Positions 30,724 through 44,209 of a stretch of 64,000 nucleotides of DNA are shown piece after piece. The DNA lies in contig NZ_CP034550.1 in assembly GCF_009498035.1 (NCBI RefSeq), forward strand, positions 4,402,001 to 4,466,000, read 5' to 3'. The notes under the pieces were generated by a model. The model worked only from the letters and a program-made list of their open reading frames with translations. It did no database searches and had not been told where the DNA came from. A program made the position numbers and the translations under genes. How positions within the stretch are numbered: the first letter of the stretch is position 1; every line of letters starts with the position of its first letter. The stretch is from Saccharothrix syringae (GTDB lineage: Bacteria; Actinomycetota; Actinomycetes; Mycobacteriales; Pseudonocardiaceae).

Positions 30724-33700
30724 CGAACAGCGGCTCCGCGACTACCTCAAGCGGGTCACCGCCGAACTGCGGCAGACCCGCCGCGCGCTGGACGAGGCCC
30801 GTGACCGGGCGGCCGAACCCGTCGCCGTGGTCGGCATGGCCTGCCGGTTCCCCGGTGGGGTCGCCTCGCCGGAGGACCTGTGGCGGCTGCTGGTCGACGG
30901 GCGCGACGCCGTCACCGGGTTCCCCACCGACCGCGGCTGGGACCTCGACGAGCTCTACGACCCCGACCCGGACCGGCCCGGCCGCACCTACGTCCGGCAC
31001 GGCGGCTTCCTCGACGCGGTGGACCACTTCGACGCCGAGTTCTTCGGCCTCTCGCCGCGCGAGGCCGCCGCCACCGACCCCCAGCAGCGGCTGCTGCTGG
31101 AAACCGCGTGGGAGGCGTTCGAGCGCGGCGGGATCGACCCGCTGTCCCTGCACGGCAGCCGCACCGGCGTCTTCGTCGGCTGCCACTACCAGGACCACGG
31201 CACGCTGCTCAAGACCGCGCCCGACGGCTACGAGGGCTACGTGGTCACCGCCAGCAACACCAGCGTGGTGTCCGGCCGCATCTCCTACGTGCTGGGCCTG
31301 CGCGGGCCCGCGATCACCGTGGACACCGCGTGCTCGTCGTCGCTGACCGCCCTGCACCTGGCGTGCCGGTCGCTGCGCGACGGGGAGAGCGGCCTGGCCC
31401 TCGCCGGCGGCGTGGCGGTGATGGCCACCCCGGCCTCGTTCACCGGGTTCAGCCGGCAGCGCGGCCTGGCCCGGGACGGCCGGTGCAAGGCGTTCGCGGG
31501 CGCCGCGGACGGCATGGGGCTGGCCGAGGGGGTCGGGCTGCTGGTGCTGGAACGGCTGTCCGACGCCCGCCGCAACGGCCACCCGGTGCTCGCCGTGGTC
31601 CGCGGCTCGGCCCTCAACCAGGACGGCGCGTCCAACGGGCTGACCGCGCCCAGCGGCCCGGCCCAGGAGGCGGTGATCCGGCAGGCGCTCGCCGACGCCC
31701 GGCTGACCCCGGCCGACGTGGACGCGGTGGAGGCGCACGGCACCGGGACGACGCTCGGTGATCCGATCGAGGCGCAGGCCCTGCTGGCGACCTACGGGCA
31801 GGACCGCCGGGAACCGCTGTGGCTCGGGTCGGTCAAGTCCAACATCGGGCACACGCAGACCGCCGCGGGGATCGCCGGCGTGATCAAGGTGGTCATGGCG
31901 ATGCGGTACGGGGTGTTGCCGAGGACGTTGCACGTGGATGAGCCGACCCCGCACGTGGATTGGTCCGCGGGTGCGGTGGAGCTGTTGACGGAGCGGCGTG
32001 GGTGGCCGGTGGTGGACCGTCCTCGCCGGGCGGGGGTGTCCTCGTTCGGGGTCAGCGGCACCAACGCCCACGTGATCCTCGAAGCCGCGCCGGAACCGGA
32101 GCCGGTGCCGGCCCCCGCCACCGGGGTGCTGCCCTGGGTGCTGTCCGCCCGCACGCCCGAGGCCCTGCGCGACCAAGCCGCCCGGCTGTCGGACTGGCTC
32201 GCCGACCGCCCCTCGGCCGACCCGGGCGCGGTCGCCGCCGCGCTCGCCGGGCGCTCGGTGTTCACCCACCGCGCCGTCGTGGTCGGCCGCACCCGGGACG
32301 ACCTGGTGAGCGGGCTCGCCGGGATCACGACCGGCGAACCCGGCCGGGACGTCGTCACCGACGTGGCCACCGACCCGGGCGGCACCGCGTTCGTGTTCCC
32401 GGGTCAGGGTTCGCAGTGGGTGGGTATGGGTGTGGAGTTGTTGGCGGACAACGTGGTGTTCGCCGAGCGGTTCGGCGAGTGTGCTGCGGCGTTGGGCAAG
32501 TTCGTGGACTGGTCTCCGCACGAGGCTTTGAGCGACGCCGGTTTGTTGGGGCGGGTTGATGTTGTGCAGCCGTTGTTGTGGGCGGTGATGGTGTCGTTGG
32601 CGGCGGTGTGGGAGTCGTTCGGTGTTACGCCGTCGGCGGTGGTGGGTCATTCGCAGGGTGAGATTGCGGCGGCGTGTGTGTCGGGTGCTTTGTCGCTTGG
32701 GGATGGTGCTCGGGTGGTTGTGCTGCGCAGCAGGGCGATTCTTGCTCTGGCTGGTCGTGGCGGGATGGTGTCGGTGGCGGAGGCCGCAGACCACGTGCGG
32801 GACAGGATCGCGCGGTGGGGTGGCCGGGTCTCAGTAGCGGCGGTCAACGGTCCTGAGGTCACTGTGGTGTCCGGTGAGCCGGAGGCGTTGGACGAGCTGG
32901 TGGCCGTGTGTGAGGCCGACGGGGTCCGGGTCCGCCGTGTACCCGTGGACTACGCGTCGCATTCGGCTCAGGTGGAGCGCATCCGCGACGAGATCGTCAC
33001 CGCGCTGGCCCCGATTCGTTCCCGCCCCGGCCGGGTGCCGCTGGTGTCGACGCTCACCGGTGAGACGACCGACGGTTCGGGGATGGACGCGGACTACTGG
33101 TACCGCAACCTGCGCGGCACGGTGGAGTTCCAGGGCGCCGTCGAGACGCTAACCGATACCGGTCACGGGTTGTTCGTGGAGTGCAGTCCGCACCCGGTTC
33201 TGGTCATGGCGATCCAGCAGACCGCGGAGGACGCCGTCGCGATCGGCACGCTGCGCCGCGACGAGGGCGGTGCGCGGCGGTTGCTGCTGTCGGTCGCCGA
33301 GGCCCACGCCAGGGGTGCCTCGGTCGACTGGCGGGCGGTCACCGGTCCCGCGGCGCACCTCGACCTGCCCACCTACGCGTTCCAGCGCCGCAGGCACCGG
33401 CTCCCGGCCACGCGCGGCGCCGGGGACGTCGCCGCCGCGGGCCTCACCGCACCCGGGCACCCCCTGCTGGGCGCGGTCGTCGAGCGCGCGGACGGCGACG
33501 GGCTCGTGGTGACCGGCCGGCTGTCCCGCACCGCGCACCCGTGGCTCGCTGAGCACTCCGTGCACGGCAGCGTGCTGCTGCCCGGAACGGCGTTCCTCGA
33601 CGTGGTGCTGCACGTGGCCGGCCTGGTCGGGGCCGGGCGGGTGGACGAGCTGACCCTGGCCGCGCCGCTGGTGCTGCCCGAGCGGGACGGCGTGCGGGTG

Positions 33701-36076
33701 CAGGTGGTCGTCGGCGCCGCCGACGACACCGGGGCGCGGGCCGTCGAGGTGCACTCGCGCCCGGACGCGGGGGAGTGGACCCGGCACGCGACCGGGGTGC
33801 TGGCCGCGGCGCCGGCACCGGCGGACCCGGGCGACCTGGCCGGGGTGTGGCCGCCCGCGGGCGCGCTGCCGCTGGCGGTCGACGACTTCTACGCGGGGTT
33901 CGCCGAGCGCGGCTACGGCCACGGGCCCAGCTTCCAGGGGCTGCGGGCGGCCTGGCGGCGCGGGGACGAGGTGTTCGCCGAGGTGCGGCTGCCGGAGGAG
34001 CGGGTCGGCGAGGCCGCCGCCTACGGCGTGCACCCCGCCCTGCTCGACGCCGCCTCGCACACCCTGGCGCTGCTCGGCGACCGCGCCGACCAGGGCTCGG
34101 CGCACCTGCCGTTCGCCTGGACCGGGGTCACCCTGCACGCCTCCGGCGCCACCGCGCTGCGCGTCCGGGTCGCGCCCGCCGGCGGTGACGCGGTGGCGCT
34201 CGCCGTCGCCGACACCGCAGGCACCCCGGTCGCCGAGGTGGAGGCGCTGGTGGTCCGGCCGGTCACGGCGGACCGCGTGCGCGTTCCCGAGCCCCTGCAC
34301 GCCGTCGCGTGGCGCCCGCTGCGACCCGCCGGCACGCCGGCGGCGCCGCCCACCGCGGTCCTGCCCGCGGGCGGTGACCTCGCCGACCTGGCGGACCCGG
34401 TACCGGAGGTCGTCGTCGCCGAGGTCGCCCCGCCGGGCGCCGGCCTGCCCGCCGACGCGCACGCCACCGCGCACCGGGCCCTGGGGCTGGTGCGCGGGTG
34501 GCTGGCCGACGACCGGTTCGCCGACGCCAGGCTGGTCGTCGTCACCAGGGGCGCGGTGGCGACCGGGAGCGGGGCCGCCCCGGACCCGGCCGTCGCGCCC
34601 GTCTGGGGCCTGGTGCGCACCGCGCAGACCGAGCACCCGGACCGGTTCGTGCTCCTGGACGTCGACGGGGACCTGCCCCCCGCCGCGCCGGCCGCGGCCG
34701 TGCGCTCGGGCGAGCCGCAGCTGGCCCTGCGGGCCGGGGAGTGGTTCGCGCCCAGGCTGACCAGGGCCACGCCCGGCGAGCGGGTCGTCCTCGGCGCCGG
34801 GGGAGCGGTCCTGGTCACCGGGGCGATGGGCACGCTCGGCGGGCACGTCGCCCGCCACCTGGTCACCGCCCACGGCGTCCGGGACCTCGTGCTGGCCGGT
34901 CGGCGCGGGGCGGACGGCGCCGCGGGCCTGGTCGACGAGCTGACCGGGTTGGGCGCCCGCGTCCGGGTCGCCCGCTGCGACGTGGGCGACCGCGCCGAGG
35001 TCGCCGCCCTGTTGGCCGGGATTCCGGACTTGGTTGCGGTGGTGCACGTGGCGGGTGTGGTGGATGACGGTGTGGTGGAGGGGTTGTCGGTTGGTCAGGT
35101 CGATGCGGTGATGCGGCCGAAGGTGGATGCGGTGGTGTACCTGGATGAGTTGACGCGGGGTCGGGGGCTTGGGGCGTTCGTGGTGTTCTCGTCGGCGGCG
35201 GGGACGTTCGGCAGTGCGGGTCAGGCCAATTACGCGGCGGCCAACGCGTTCCTGGACGCCTTCGCCCAGCACCGCCGCGCCCTCGGCCTGCCCGCCACGT
35301 CCTTGGCCTGGGCGCTGTGGGCGGACCGCAGCGGCATGACCGGCCACCTCGGCGACACCGACGTGGCCAGGATGACCCGCGGCGGCATGGTGCCGCTGGA
35401 GACCCCCGAGGCGCTCGCCCTGTTCGACGCCGCCCTCGCCGCCGCCGAACCGGCCGTGGTGCCGGTGCGCCTGGACACCGCCCGGCTGCGGGAGCAGCGC
35501 GCCGACGCGGTGCCGCCGCTGCTGCGCGACCTCGTCCGGGCACCGGCGCGCGGACGGGCCGCCGCACCCGCCGAGCAGGCCGGCAGCCCGGCCGAGCGGC
35601 TGGCCGCGCTGGGCGCCGCGGACCGGGAGCGGGCCGTGCTGGACCTGGTGCGGGCGCAGGTGGCGGCCGTGCTCGGGCACGCCTCGCCCGCGGGCATCGC
35701 CTCGTCGACCCCGTTCAAGGACCTGGGGTTCGAGTCGCTGACCGCCGTCGAGCTGCGCAACCGGCTCGCCGCCGCGACGGGGCTGCGGCTGCGCGCCACC
35801 CTGGTGTTCGACCACCCGACCCCGGCCGCGCTCGCCCGCCACCTCGACGGGCGCCTGGCCCCGGCGGCGCCGCCGCCCGCGCCGGACGTGGACGAGGCGG
35901 TGCTGCGCCGGGTGCTGGCCTCGGTGCCGCTCGACCGGTTCCGCGCCGCCGGCGTCCTGGACGCCCTGCTCCGGCTGGCCGACGAGGGCCCGGCGACCCC
36001 GACCGGTGCCACCGACCTCGACGACCTCGACGTCGACGACCTCGTCCGACTCGCCCTCGACGGCTCCGGGAGCTGA
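30716..36076 (+). CDS. ncmAIV: Type I PKS module 6: KS-AT(methylmalonyl)-DH-KR-ACP
   Basis: This is a 1786-residue single module. Its ATG overlaps the preceding gene by eight bases and has GGGGGA upstream. Order: docking helix, KS (Cys206), AT (GHSQGE, YASH; methylmalonyl), DH (His947, Asp1111, HGPSF motif intact), KR (VDD, Tyr1506) and ACP (Ser1674 in GFESL, with Glu in place of the usual Asp). All residues needed for ketoreduction and dehydration are present, so a methyl-branched double bond is expected, matching C-4/C-5 of the dienoyl unit. The C-terminal tail [16 protein letters not shown] is a docking segment. It suits the short LKENERLR helix at the start of the next protein. Its KR shares about 297 nearly identical bases with the KR of module 7. 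Confidence 0.94.
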   Translation: MADEQRLRDYLKRVTAELRQTRRALDEARDRAAEPVAVVGMACRFPGGVASPEDLWRLLVDGRDAVTGFPTDRGWDLDELYDPDPDRPGRTYVRHGGFLDAVDHFDAEFFGLSPREAAATDPQQRLLLETAWEAFERGGIDPLSLHGSRTGVFVGCHYQDHGTLLKTAPDGYEGYVVTASNTSVVSGRISYVLGLRGPAITVDTACSSSLTALHLACRSLRDGESGLALAGGVAVMATPASFTGFSRQRGLARDGRCKAFAGAADGMGLAEGVGLLVLERLSDARRNGHPVLAVVRGSALNQDGASNGLTAPSGPAQEAVIRQALADARLTPADVDAVEAHGTGTTLGDPIEAQALLATYGQDRREPLWLGSVKSNIGHTQTAAGIAGVIKVVMAMRYGVLPRTLHVDEPTPHVDWSAGAVELLTERRGWPVVDRPRRAGVSSFGVSGTNAHVILEAAPEPEPVPAPATGVLPWVLSARTPEALRDQAARLSDWLADRPSADPGAVAAALAGRSVFTHRAVVVGRTRDDLVSGLAGITTGEPGRDVVTDVATDPGGTAFVFPGQGSQWVGMGVELLADNVVFAERFGECAAALGKFVDWSPHEALSDAGLLGRVDVVQPLLWAVMVSLAAVWESFGVTPSAVVGHSQGEIAAACVSGALSLGDGARVVVLRSRAILALAGRGGMVSVAEAADHVRDRIARWGGRVSVAAVNGPEVTVVSGEPEALDELVAVCEADGVRVRRVPVDYASHSAQVERIRDEIVTALAPIRSRPGRVPLVSTLTGETTDGSGMDADYWYRNLRGTVEFQGAVETLTDTGHGLFVECSPHPVLVMAIQQTAEDAVAIGTLRRDEGGARRLLLSVAEAHARGASVDWRAVTGPAAHLDLPTYAFQRRRHRLPATRGAGDVAAAGLTAPGHPLLGAVVERADGDGLVVTGRLSRTAHPWLAEHSVHGSVLLPGTAFLDVVLHVAGLVGAGRVDELTLAAPLVLPERDGVRVQVVVGAADDTGARAVEVHSRPDAGEWTRHATGVLAAAPAPADPGDLAGVWPPAGALPLAVDDFYAGFAERGYGHGPSFQGLRAAWRRGDEVFAEVRLPEERVGEAAAYGVHPALLDAASHTLALLGDRADQGSAHLPFAWTGVTLHASGATALRVRVAPAGGDAVALAVADTAGTPVAEVEALVVRPVTADRVRVPEPLHAVAWRPLRPAGTPAAPPTAVLPAGGDLADLADPVPEVVVAEVAPPGAGLPADAHATAHRALGLVRGWLADDRFADARLVVVTRGAVATGSGAAPDPAVAPVWGLVRTAQTEHPDRFVLLDVDGDLPPAAPAAAVRSGEPQLALRAGEWFAPRLTRATPGERVVLGAGGAVLVTGAMGTLGGHVARHLVTAHGVRDLVLAGRRGADGAAGLVDELTGLGARVRVARCDVGDRAEVAALLAGIPDLVAVVHVAGVVDDGVVEGLSVGQVDAVMRPKVDAVVYLDELTRGRGLGAFVVFSSAAGTFGSAGQANYAAANAFLDAFAQHRRALGLPATSLAWALWADRSGMTGHLGDTDVARMTRGGMVPLETPEALALFDAALAAAEPAVVPVRLDTARLREQRADAVPPLLRDLVRAPARGRAAAPAEQAGSPAERLAALGAADRERAVLDLVRAQVAAVLGHASPAGIASSTPFKDLGFESLTAVELRNRLAAATGLRLRATLVFDHPTPAALARHLDGRLAPAAPPPAPDVDEAVLRRVLASVPLDRFRAAGVLDALLRLADEGPATPTGATDLDDLDVDDLVRLALDGSGS
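32390..33228 (+). repeat. AT block of module 6 (copy of module 2 AT block)
   Basis: It aligns without gaps to 14772-15610. It begins at the [12 protein letters not shown] codons and ends shortly after VMAIQQTAE, with the same relaxed third-position usage as the other copies. Confidence 0.8.
35002..35298 (+). repeat. KR block of module 6, near-identical to module 7
   Basis: I see a single mismatch (35029 C versus 40169 T) over about 297 bases when it is compared with 40142-40438. The block covers the VDD motif and the catalytic Tyr region. It has more T-ending codons than its surroundings. Confidence 0.9.
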
Positions 36077-36077
36077 G

Positions 36078-39000
36078 ATGACCACCCCGAACGACAGGGT
36101 CGTGACCGCGCTGCGCGCCTCGCTCAAGGAGAACGAGCGGCTGCGCAGGCACGTCGACGCGCTCACCGAGCCCATCGCCGTGGTCGGCGCGGCCTGCCGG
36201 TTCCCCGGTGGGGTCGCCTCGCCGGAGGACCTGTGGCGGCTGCTGCTGGCCGAGGGCGACGCGGTCGGCGGTTTCCCCACCGACCGCGGCTGGGACCTCG
36301 ACGCCCTCACCGCCGACCCGGCCGCGCCCGGGGCCGTGCGCACCGCCCTCGGCGGGTTCCTCGCCGACGCGGCATCCTTCGACGCCGCCCTGTTCGGCAT
36401 CTCGCCGCGCGAGGCCCTGGCCATGGACCCCCAGCAGCGGCTGCTGCTGGAGACCACCTGGGAGGCCGTGGAGCGGGCCCGGCTCGACCCGCGCTCGCTG
36501 CGCGGCACCCGCACCGGCGTGTTCGCCGGCGTCATGACCAACGAGTACGGCTCGCGGCTGGGCGAGCTGCCCGCGGACGTGCTGGGCTACGTCGGCAACG
36601 GCACCGCGGGCAGCGTCGCCTCCGGCCGGGTGGCCTACGCGCTGGGGCTGGAGGGTCCCGCGGTCACCGTGGACACCGCGTGCTCGTCGTCCCTGGTCGC
36701 CCTGCACCTGGCGGTCCGGGCGCTGCGCGGCGGCGAGTGCGACCTGGCCGTGGCCGCCGGGGTGACCGTGATGGCGACCCCCGGCACCTTCCAGGAGTTC
36801 AGCCGGCAGGGTGCGCTGGCCGCGGACGGCCGGTGCAAGGCGTTCGCGGACGCCGCCGACGGCACCGCCCTGGCCGAGGGCTCGGCCGCCGTGCTGCTGG
36901 CGCGGCTGTCGGACGCGCGCCGCGACGGGCTGCCGGTGCTGGCCGTGGTCCGGGGCACCGCGGTGAACCAGGACGGCGCGTCCAACGGCCTGACCGCGCC
37001 CAGCGGGCCCGCGCAGGAGCGGATGATCCGGGCCACCCTGGACGCGGCCGGCCTCACCGCGGCCGACGTGGACCTGGTGGAGGCGCACGGCACCGGGACG
37101 ACGCTGGGCGACCCGATCGAGGCGCAGGCCCTGCTGGCCACCTACGGGCAGGACCGCCGGGAGCCGCTGTGGTTGGGGTCGGTGAAGTCGAACCTGGGCC
37201 ACACCCAGGCCGCCGCGGGCCTGGCGGGCGTGCTCAAGGTGGTCATGGCCCTGCGGCACGGGGTGATGCCCAGGACCCTGCACGTGGACGCGCCCTCCTC
37301 CCACGTCGACTGGGACGAGGGCGACGTGCGGCTGCTCACCGAGGCCCGCCCCTGGCCGGGCACCGGGCGGCCCCGCCGGGCGGGGGTGTCCTCGTTCGGG
37401 GTCAGCGGCACCAACGCGCACGTGATCGTCGAGGAGGCCCCCGACGCGCCGGTGGGGTGCGAGCCCGCGCCGGGCGGCACCGGGCTCGCCGCGCCGCCGG
37501 TCGTGCTCTCGGGCCGGGGTGAGGCCGCGGTGCGGGCCCGGGCCGCGGCGCTGGCCGCGCACGTGGCCGCCCACCCCGGGCAGCGCCCGGTCGACGTCGC
37601 CTTCGCCGCGGCCACCACCCGCGCCGCGCTCGACCAGCGGGTCGCGGTGCGCGCCGACGACCCGGCCGACCTGGTCGCCCGGCTCACCGCGGTCGCCGAG
37701 GGGCGGACGCCGGTGCACACCGCGGACGAGGACGTCCGGCTGGGCCTGCTGTTCGCGGGCCAGGGCTCCCAGCACGCCGGCATGGGCGAGGCGCTGGCCC
37801 GGCGGTTCCCGGTGTTCGCCGACTCGCTGGCCGCGTCCGAGGCCGAGTTCGACCGGCTCGGCGTCGCGATCCGCGGCGCCGACGTCGACCGCACGGAGGT
37901 CGCCCAGCCGGCGCTGTTCGCGTTCGAGGTGGCGCTGGCGGCGTTGCTGCGCTCGTGGGGGATCGTGCCGGCGGTCGTGCTGGGCCACTCGGTCGGCGAG
38001 CTGGCCGCGGCGCACGTGGCGGGGGTGTTCACCCTGGCCGACGCGTGCCGCGTGGTCGCCGCCCGCGGCCGGCTGATGGGCGCGCTGCCCCCGGGCGGCG
38101 CGATGCTCGCCGTGCGGGCGGGCGAGGAGGCGGTGCGGGCCGCGCTGCCCGCGGGGCTGGACGTCGCCGCGGTCAACGGCCCCGAGTCGGTGGTGGTCTC
38201 CGGCCCGGAGGACGCGGTGGCCGCGTTCGCCGCGTCGGTGACCGCCGACACCCGCCGCCTGCGGGTGAGCCACGCCTTCCACTCCTCGCTGGTGGACCCG
38301 GTGCTCGACGAGTTCGCCGCGGTCCTGGCGACCGCGGAGTTCGGCGCGCCGCGCCTGCCGGTCGTGTCCGCGTTGACCGGGCGGGTGGCCGGCCCCGAGA
38401 TCCGCACCGCCGGGTACTGGGTGCGGCACGCCCGCGAGGCGGTCCGCTTCGCCGACGCCGCCACCGCCGCCCGCGACCTCGGCGCGACCCTGTTCGCCGA
38501 GGTCGGCCCGGACGGCGTGCTCACCGGCCTGGTCGCCGCCGCGGTGGACGTCCCGGCCGTGCCGCTGGTCCGCCGCGACCAGCCGGAGGAGTCGTCGGTG
38601 CTGTCCGCGCTGGGCGAGCTGCACTCCCGGGGCGTGGCACCGGACTGGCCCGCGGTCTTCGCCGGCCTGTCCGCGTCCGCCGTGGACCTGCCGACCTACC
38701 CGTTCCAGCGGCGGCGGTACTGGCTGCGCGGCGCGGGGCACCCCGTCCTCACCGGGTCGGTCGAGCTCGCCGAGACCGGCGGCCGGGTGCTGACCGGCAC
38801 CCTGTCGCGGGCCGGTCACCCCTGGCTGGCCGAGCACGTGGTGGCGGGCACCGCCCTCGTGCCCGGCACCGCCCTGGTCGAGCTGGCGGTCCAGGCGGCC
38901 CACCGGGTCGGCCTCGACCGGGTCGCCGACCTCACCCTGCGCACCCCACTCGTGGTGCCGGACCGCGGCGCGCTGCGGGTCCAGGTCACCGTCGGGCCGC

Positions 39001-42000
39001 CCGACGCCGGCGGGCACCGGCCGATCGCGGTGCACAGCAGGCCCGCGGACGACGAGACGTGGACCCGGCACGCCGAGGGCAGCCTGGCCGCCGGGCCCGC
39101 CGCCCCCGGCACCTTCGCCTGGCCACCCGCCGGCGCGACCCCGGTCGACCCCGCCGAGGTCTACCGGCGGCTGGCCGACGCGGGTGTCGACCACGGGCCG
39201 GCCTTCCGCGCGGTCGAGGCGGTGCTGGTCCGCGGCGACGAGGTGTTCGCCGAGGTCCGCACCACCCTGGACGGCGGCTACGCCGTGCACCCCGCCCTGT
39301 TCGACGCCGCGCTGCACGCCGCCGCGCTCAGCCCCGCGGCGGGCGCCGGCCTGCCGTTCACCTGGGCCGGGGTCGCCGTCCACGCGTCCGGGGCCACCGC
39401 CTTGCGGGTGCGCATCGCCCCCGCCGGGACCGGCGGCGTCGCGGTGACCGCGGTGGACGGGTCGGGTGCGCCGGTGTTCACCGTCGAGTCCCTGACCTCA
39501 CGCCCGTGGCAGGGCGCGGCGCCGCCGCGCCTGATGCGGGTGGACTGGAAGCGCGTCGAACCCGCCGCCGGCCCCGCGACCGGGTTCGTGCCGGAGCGGA
39601 TCGCGGTCCGGCCCGGTCCGGCGGGCGCGCGGGCGGCCACCCTGGCCGCCGTCGAGCTGGTCCGCTCCTGGCTGGCGGACCCGCGGTCGCGAACCGACCG
39701 GCTGGTCGTGGTCACCGGCGGCGACCTGGCCGGCCCCGCCCCCGACCCGGTCGCCGCCGCCGTCTGGGGCGCGGTGCGCACCGCGCAGGCCGAGCACCCG
39801 GACCGGTTCGTCCTCCTCGACACCGACGACGACCCCGGGTCCGCGGCCCTGTTCGACGCGGCGCTGGCGACCGGTGAACCGCAGCTGGCGCTGCGCGGGG
39901 GCGAAGTGCTCGTGCCCAGGCTGACCCGGCTCGCCCCCGGTGCGCCGGCCAGGCTCGACGCCGGCGGCACCGTCCTGGTCACCGGCGGCACGCGCGGCCT
40001 CGGCGCGCTGGTGGCCCGCCACCTGGTCGCCGAGCACGGCGTGCGCGACCTGGTGCTGCTCGGCCGCCACGGCGGACCGGCGCCGGACCTCGACGCCCGC
40101 GTCCGGGTGGTGCCCTGCGACGTCGCGGACCGGGACGCCCTGGCCGCCCTGTTGGCCGGGATTCCGGATTTGGTTGCGGTGGTGCACGTGGCGGGTGTGG
40201 TGGATGACGGTGTGGTGGAGGGGTTGTCGGTTGGTCAGGTCGATGCGGTGATGCGGCCGAAGGTGGATGCGGTGGTGTACCTGGATGAGTTGACGCGGGG
40301 TCGGGGGCTTGGGGCGTTCGTGGTGTTCTCGTCGGCGGCGGGGACGTTCGGCAGTGCGGGTCAGGCCAATTACGCGGCGGCCAACGCGTTCCTGGACGCC
40401 TTCGCCCAGCACCGCCGCGCCCTCGGCCTGCCCGCCACCTCGGTGGCGTGGGGCCTGTGGGACGTGGGCACCGGGATGACCGAGGCCCTGGGCGAGGCCG
40501 ACCGGGCCCGACTGGCCGCCGGCGGCACCAGGGCGCTCGACCCGGCAACCGGCCTCGCCCTGCTCGACGTGGCGCTCGCCGGCGACGACCCGGCCGTCGT
40601 CGCCGTCGACCTGGACCTGGCCGCCCTCCGCACGGCCCCGGACCCGCACCCGCTGCTGCGCGACCTGCTGCGGCCACCCGGGACCGACCGCGCCGGCGCC
40701 CGACCCGCGGTCGGTCCCGGGGCCGAGGACCCCCTCGCCGACCGGATCGCCGCCCTGCCGGCGCCCGAGCGCGCGGCCGCGGTGCTCGCCCTGGTCACCG
40801 CGGAGGCCGCCGCCGTCCTCGGTCACCACGACACCGCCGCGGTCGGGCCGCACGTCGCCTTCCGCGACCTGGGCTTCGACTCGCTCGCCGCGGTCGACCT
40901 GCGCAACCGGCTGGCCGGGCTGACCGGCCTGCGCCTGCCCGCGACGCTGGTGTTCGACCACCCGAACCCGGTCGCGCTCGCCGACCGCCTGCTCGCCGAC
41001 CTGATCGGCGCGCCCGAACCGGAGGCGGAGACCCGGCGCGCCGACGCCGGTGGCGACGAGGTCGCCATCGTCGCCATGAGCTGCCGCTACCCCGGCGGGG
41101 TCGACAGCCCCGAGGGGCTGTGGGAGCTGGTCGCCGAGGGCCGCGACGCCATCACCGGCTTCCCCGACGACCGCGGCTGGGACCTGGCCGCGATCCACCA
41201 CCCGGACCCCGACCACCGCGGCACCTCCTACGTCACCGAGGGCGGGTTCCTCGCCGACGCGGCCGGGTTCGACGCCGAGTTCTTCGGCATCTCCCCGCGC
41301 GAGGCCGCCGCCATGGACCCCCAGCAGCGGCTGCTGCTGGAGACCTCGTGGGAGGCGGTGGAGCGGGCCGGGATCGACCCGCGCTCGCTGCGCGGCACCC
41401 GCACCGGCGTGTTCGTCGGCGTCATGCACCACGACTACGCCGCGCGCCTGCACACCGTGCCGGAGGAGGCCGAGGGCCACCTGGGCAGCGGGAACGCGGC
41501 CAGCGTCGCGTCCGGCCGCATCGCCTACACCCTCGGGCTGGAGGGCCCGGCCATCACCGTCGACACCGCGTGCTCCTCCTCGCTGGTGGCCGTGCACCTG
41601 GCCGCCCAGTCGCTGCGGCGCGGCGAGTGCGCGATGGCCGTGGCCGGCGGGGTGACCGTGATGGCCACCCCCGGTGCGTTCGTCGACTTCAGCCGCCAGC
41701 GCGGGCTGGCACCCGACGGCCGGTGCAAGAGCTTCGCCGACGCGGCCGACGGCACCGCGTGGGGCGAGGGCGTCGGCCTGGTGCTGCTGGAGCGGCTGTC
41801 CGACGCCCGCCGCCACGGCCACCCGGTGCTGGCCGTGCTCCGGGGCACCGCGGTGAACCAGGACGGCGCGTCCAACGGCCTGACCGCGCCCAACGGCCCG
41901 GCCCAGCGGCGGGTGATCCGCGACGCGCTCGCCGACGCGGGCCTCGAACCGCCCGACGTGGACCTGGTGGAGGCGCACGGCACGGGCACCTCGCTGGGCG

Positions 42001-44117
42001 ACCCGATCGAGGCGCAGGCGCTGCTGGCCACCTACGGGCAGGACCGTCGGGAGCCGCTGTGGCTGGGCTCGGTGAAGTCGAACCTCGGGCACACCCAGGC
42101 CGCCGCCGGTGTCGCCGGGATCATCAAGGTGGTGCAGGCCATGCGGCACGGTGTGATGCCCCGGACCCTGCACGTGGACGCGCCCTCGTCCCGCGTCGAC
42201 TGGACCGAGGGCGACGTGCGGCTGCTGACCGAGGCCCGGCCCTGGCCGGACACCGGCCGGCCCCGCCGGGCGGCGGTGTCCTCGTTCGGCATCAGCGGCA
42301 CCAACGCGCACGTCGTCGTCGAGGCCGTCGACCGGGCCGAGCCGCCGCCCGAGGTCGACCTCGCCGTGCCCGTGGTGCTCTCCGCGCGCACCGATGACGC
42401 CCTGCGCGAGTACGCCTCCCGGCTGGCCGGGACGACCGGGCGCACCGCGGACGTGGCGCACGCCCTGGCCACCGCCCGCACCCCGTTCGACCGGCGCGCG
42501 GTCGTCGTCGCCCGCGACCGGGACGAGCTGCTGCGCGGGCTCGACGCGCTGGCCGCCGGCCTGCCGTCGGCGGCGGTCGTGCGCGGCACGGCGCGGGCGG
42601 GCCGCCGCGTCGGGTTCCTGTTCTCCGGGCAGGGCGCGCAGCGCCCCGGCATGGGCCGGGAGCTCGCCGACCGCTTCCCCGCGTTCGCCGCCGCGCTCGA
42701 CCGGGTCTGCGCCGCGTTCGCCGGCGTCGGGCTGCCGGGGCTCGCCGACGCCGTCCGGTCCGGCGTCGGGGTCGACCGCACGGACCTGGCCCAGCCCGCG
42801 CTGGTCGCGGTGGAGCTGGCGCTGGCCGAGCTGCTGGGCTCCTGGGGCGTGCGACCCGACGTCGTCGTCGGGCACTCGGTCGGCGAGGTCGCGGCCGCCC
42901 ACCTGGCCGGGGTGCTGTCGCTGACCGACGCCTGCCGCCTGGTGGCCGCCCGGGCCGCGCTGATGGCCGAGCTGCCGGGGGGCGGGGCGATGGTGGCGGT
43001 GCGCGCGGCCGAGGACGAGGTGCTGCCCGTGCTGCCCGACGGGGTGGCCGTCGCCGCGGTCAACGCCCCCGACGCCGTGGTGCTGTCCGGCGCCGAGGCC
43101 CCGGTGCTCGCGTTCGCGGAGCAGTGGGCCGCCAGGGGGCGCCGGACCCGGCGGCTGCGCGTCAGCCACGCCTTCCACTCCGCGCTGGTCGAACCCGTGC
43201 TCGACCGGTTCCGCGCGGCGCTGGGGGAGGTGGTGTTCCGCGCACCCGCCACGCCGCTGGTGTCCACCGTCACCGGCCGCCTCGCCGGACCCGAGGTGGC
43301 CGAGGCCGAGTACTGGGTGCGGCACGCCAGGGCGACGGTCCGGTTCGCCGACGCCGTGCGCGCGGCCGAGGCGCTGGGCGTCACCGACTTCCTGGAGGTC
43401 GGGCCGGACAGCGTGCTCGCCGCGCCCGCCCGCGCGACCGCCTCGGGCGACACGGCCGTCCACTCGGGACTGCGCGCCGACCGCGCCGAACCGGTGGCGC
43501 TGCTCACCGCGGTCGCGGGCCTGCACACCCGCGGCGTGGCCGTGGACTGGGCCGCGACGTTCGCCGACGTGGAGGTGCACCACGCCGACGTGCCCACCTA
43601 CCCGTTCCGGCACCGCAGGCACTGGCTCGACGCGACCGGCCCGGCGCTGCCGGACGGCCCGCTGTGGCGGGCGCTGCTGACCGGCGACGCCGACGCCGTG
43701 GCGGACGTCCTCGGCCTGCGCCCCGACGAGCCGTGGGGTGCGCTGCTGGCCAAGCTCGCCGACGGGCTCGGCGCGCGGCCCGACCCGGCCGCGGCCGACG
43801 AGCCCGCCGCCGAACCGGGCGGGCCGCGGGCGCGGCTGGCGGGGCTGACCGGGCCGGAGCTGGAAAGGGCGGTGCTGGACCACCTGCTGGCCGACATCGC
43901 CGCGGTGCTCGGCCACGACTCGCCCGACGGCATCGAGCCCGATGCCGACCTGCTCGACCTCGGCTTCGCCTCGCTCACCGCGGTGGAGCTGCGCAACCGC
44001 CTCGCCGAGGCCACCGGCGCGGACCTGCCGCCGACGCTGGTGTTCGACCACGCCACCCCGGCCGACCTGGCCCGCCACCTGTGCGCCGAGCTGGTGGGCG
44101 CGCGCACCGCACCCTGA
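36078..44117 (+). CDS. ncmAV: Type I PKS modules 7-8: KS-AT-DH-KR-ACP / KS-AT-ACP, no thioesterase
   Basis: This 2679-residue protein has its ATG one base after the previous stop. Module 7: KS (Cys202), malonyl-type AT (GHSVGE, HAFH), DH (His920, Asp1076, HGPAF), KR (VDD, Tyr1432) and ACP (Ser1602). Module 8: KS (Cys1832), malonyl-type AT (HAFH near 2363) and ACP (Ser2632), with no reductive domain. The last ACP reads GFASL instead of GFDSL but keeps the phosphopantetheine Ser. The protein stops about 45 residues after that Ser, so no thioesterase or reductase domain exists. This leaves a beta-keto thioester, the substrate needed for transfer to glycine and Dieckmann release. The very short N-terminal helix (about 30 residues) is the docking partner for module 6. 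Confidence 0.95.
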   Translation: MTTPNDRVVTALRASLKENERLRRHVDALTEPIAVVGAACRFPGGVASPEDLWRLLLAEGDAVGGFPTDRGWDLDALTADPAAPGAVRTALGGFLADAASFDAALFGISPREALAMDPQQRLLLETTWEAVERARLDPRSLRGTRTGVFAGVMTNEYGSRLGELPADVLGYVGNGTAGSVASGRVAYALGLEGPAVTVDTACSSSLVALHLAVRALRGGECDLAVAAGVTVMATPGTFQEFSRQGALAADGRCKAFADAADGTALAEGSAAVLLARLSDARRDGLPVLAVVRGTAVNQDGASNGLTAPSGPAQERMIRATLDAAGLTAADVDLVEAHGTGTTLGDPIEAQALLATYGQDRREPLWLGSVKSNLGHTQAAAGLAGVLKVVMALRHGVMPRTLHVDAPSSHVDWDEGDVRLLTEARPWPGTGRPRRAGVSSFGVSGTNAHVIVEEAPDAPVGCEPAPGGTGLAAPPVVLSGRGEAAVRARAAALAAHVAAHPGQRPVDVAFAAATTRAALDQRVAVRADDPADLVARLTAVAEGRTPVHTADEDVRLGLLFAGQGSQHAGMGEALARRFPVFADSLAASEAEFDRLGVAIRGADVDRTEVAQPALFAFEVALAALLRSWGIVPAVVLGHSVGELAAAHVAGVFTLADACRVVAARGRLMGALPPGGAMLAVRAGEEAVRAALPAGLDVAAVNGPESVVVSGPEDAVAAFAASVTADTRRLRVSHAFHSSLVDPVLDEFAAVLATAEFGAPRLPVVSALTGRVAGPEIRTAGYWVRHAREAVRFADAATAARDLGATLFAEVGPDGVLTGLVAAAVDVPAVPLVRRDQPEESSVLSALGELHSRGVAPDWPAVFAGLSASAVDLPTYPFQRRRYWLRGAGHPVLTGSVELAETGGRVLTGTLSRAGHPWLAEHVVAGTALVPGTALVELAVQAAHRVGLDRVADLTLRTPLVVPDRGALRVQVTVGPPDAGGHRPIAVHSRPADDETWTRHAEGSLAAGPAAPGTFAWPPAGATPVDPAEVYRRLADAGVDHGPAFRAVEAVLVRGDEVFAEVRTTLDGGYAVHPALFDAALHAAALSPAAGAGLPFTWAGVAVHASGATALRVRIAPAGTGGVAVTAVDGSGAPVFTVESLTSRPWQGAAPPRLMRVDWKRVEPAAGPATGFVPERIAVRPGPAGARAATLAAVELVRSWLADPRSRTDRLVVVTGGDLAGPAPDPVAAAVWGAVRTAQAEHPDRFVLLDTDDDPGSAALFDAALATGEPQLALRGGEVLVPRLTRLAPGAPARLDAGGTVLVTGGTRGLGALVARHLVAEHGVRDLVLLGRHGGPAPDLDARVRVVPCDVADRDALAALLAGIPDLVAVVHVAGVVDDGVVEGLSVGQVDAVMRPKVDAVVYLDELTRGRGLGAFVVFSSAAGTFGSAGQANYAAANAFLDAFAQHRRALGLPATSVAWGLWDVGTGMTEALGEADRARLAAGGTRALDPATGLALLDVALAGDDPAVVAVDLDLAALRTAPDPHPLLRDLLRPPGTDRAGARPAVGPGAEDPLADRIAALPAPERAAAVLALVTAEAAAVLGHHDTAAVGPHVAFRDLGFDSLAAVDLRNRLAGLTGLRLPATLVFDHPNPVALADRLLADLIGAPEPEAETRRADAGGDEVAIVAMSCRYPGGVDSPEGLWELVAEGRDAITGFPDDRGWDLAAIHHPDPDHRGTSYVTEGGFLADAAGFDAEFFGISPREAAAMDPQQRLLLETSWEAVERAGIDPRSLRGTRTGVFVGVMHHDYAARLHTVPEEAEGHLGSGNAASVASGRIAYTLGLEGPAITVDTACSSSLVAVHLAAQSLRRGECAMAVAGGVTVMATPGAFVDFSRQRGLAPDGRCKSFADAADGTAWGEGVGLVLLERLSDARRHGHPVLAVLRGTAVNQDGASNGLTAPNGPAQRRVIRDALADAGLEPPDVDLVEAHGTGTSLGDPIEAQALLATYGQDRREPLWLGSVKSNLGHTQAAAGVAGIIKVVQAMRHGVMPRTLHVDAPSSRVDWTEGDVRLLTEARPWPDTGRPRRAAVSSFGISGTNAHVVVEAVDRAEPPPEVDLAVPVVLSARTDDALREYASRLAGTTGRTADVAHALATARTPFDRRAVVVARDRDELLRGLDALAAGLPSAAVVRGTARAGRRVGFLFSGQGAQRPGMGRELADRFPAFAAALDRVCAAFAGVGLPGLADAVRSGVGVDRTDLAQPALVAVELALAELLGSWGVRPDVVVGHSVGEVAAAHLAGVLSLTDACRLVAARAALMAELPGGGAMVAVRAAEDEVLPVLPDGVAVAAVNAPDAVVLSGAEAPVLAFAEQWAARGRRTRRLRVSHAFHSALVEPVLDRFRAALGEVVFRAPATPLVSTVTGRLAGPEVAEAEYWVRHARATVRFADAVRAAEALGVTDFLEVGPDSVLAAPARATASGDTAVHSGLRADRAEPVALLTAVAGLHTRGVAVDWAATFADVEVHHADVPTYPFRHRRHWLDATGPALPDGPLWRALLTGDADAVADVLGLRPDEPWGALLAKLADGLGARPDPAAADEPAAEPGGPRARLAGLTGPELERAVLDHLLADIAAVLGHDSPDGIEPDADLLDLGFASLTAVELRNRLAEATGADLPPTLVFDHATPADLARHLCAELVGARTAP
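40142..40438 (+). repeat. KR block of module 7, near-identical to module 6
   Basis: This is the partner of 35002-35298 at a constant offset of 5140 bases. Both flanks diverge sharply, so only the catalytic half of the KR is homogenised. Confidence 0.9.
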
Positions 44118-44209
44118 CCCGCACGCACCGCACCCCGGCCCGCCACCCGCGGACCCGACCCGCGCCGAACCGCACCGAACCGTTCCGGACGAGACCGACG
44201 AGAGGGACC

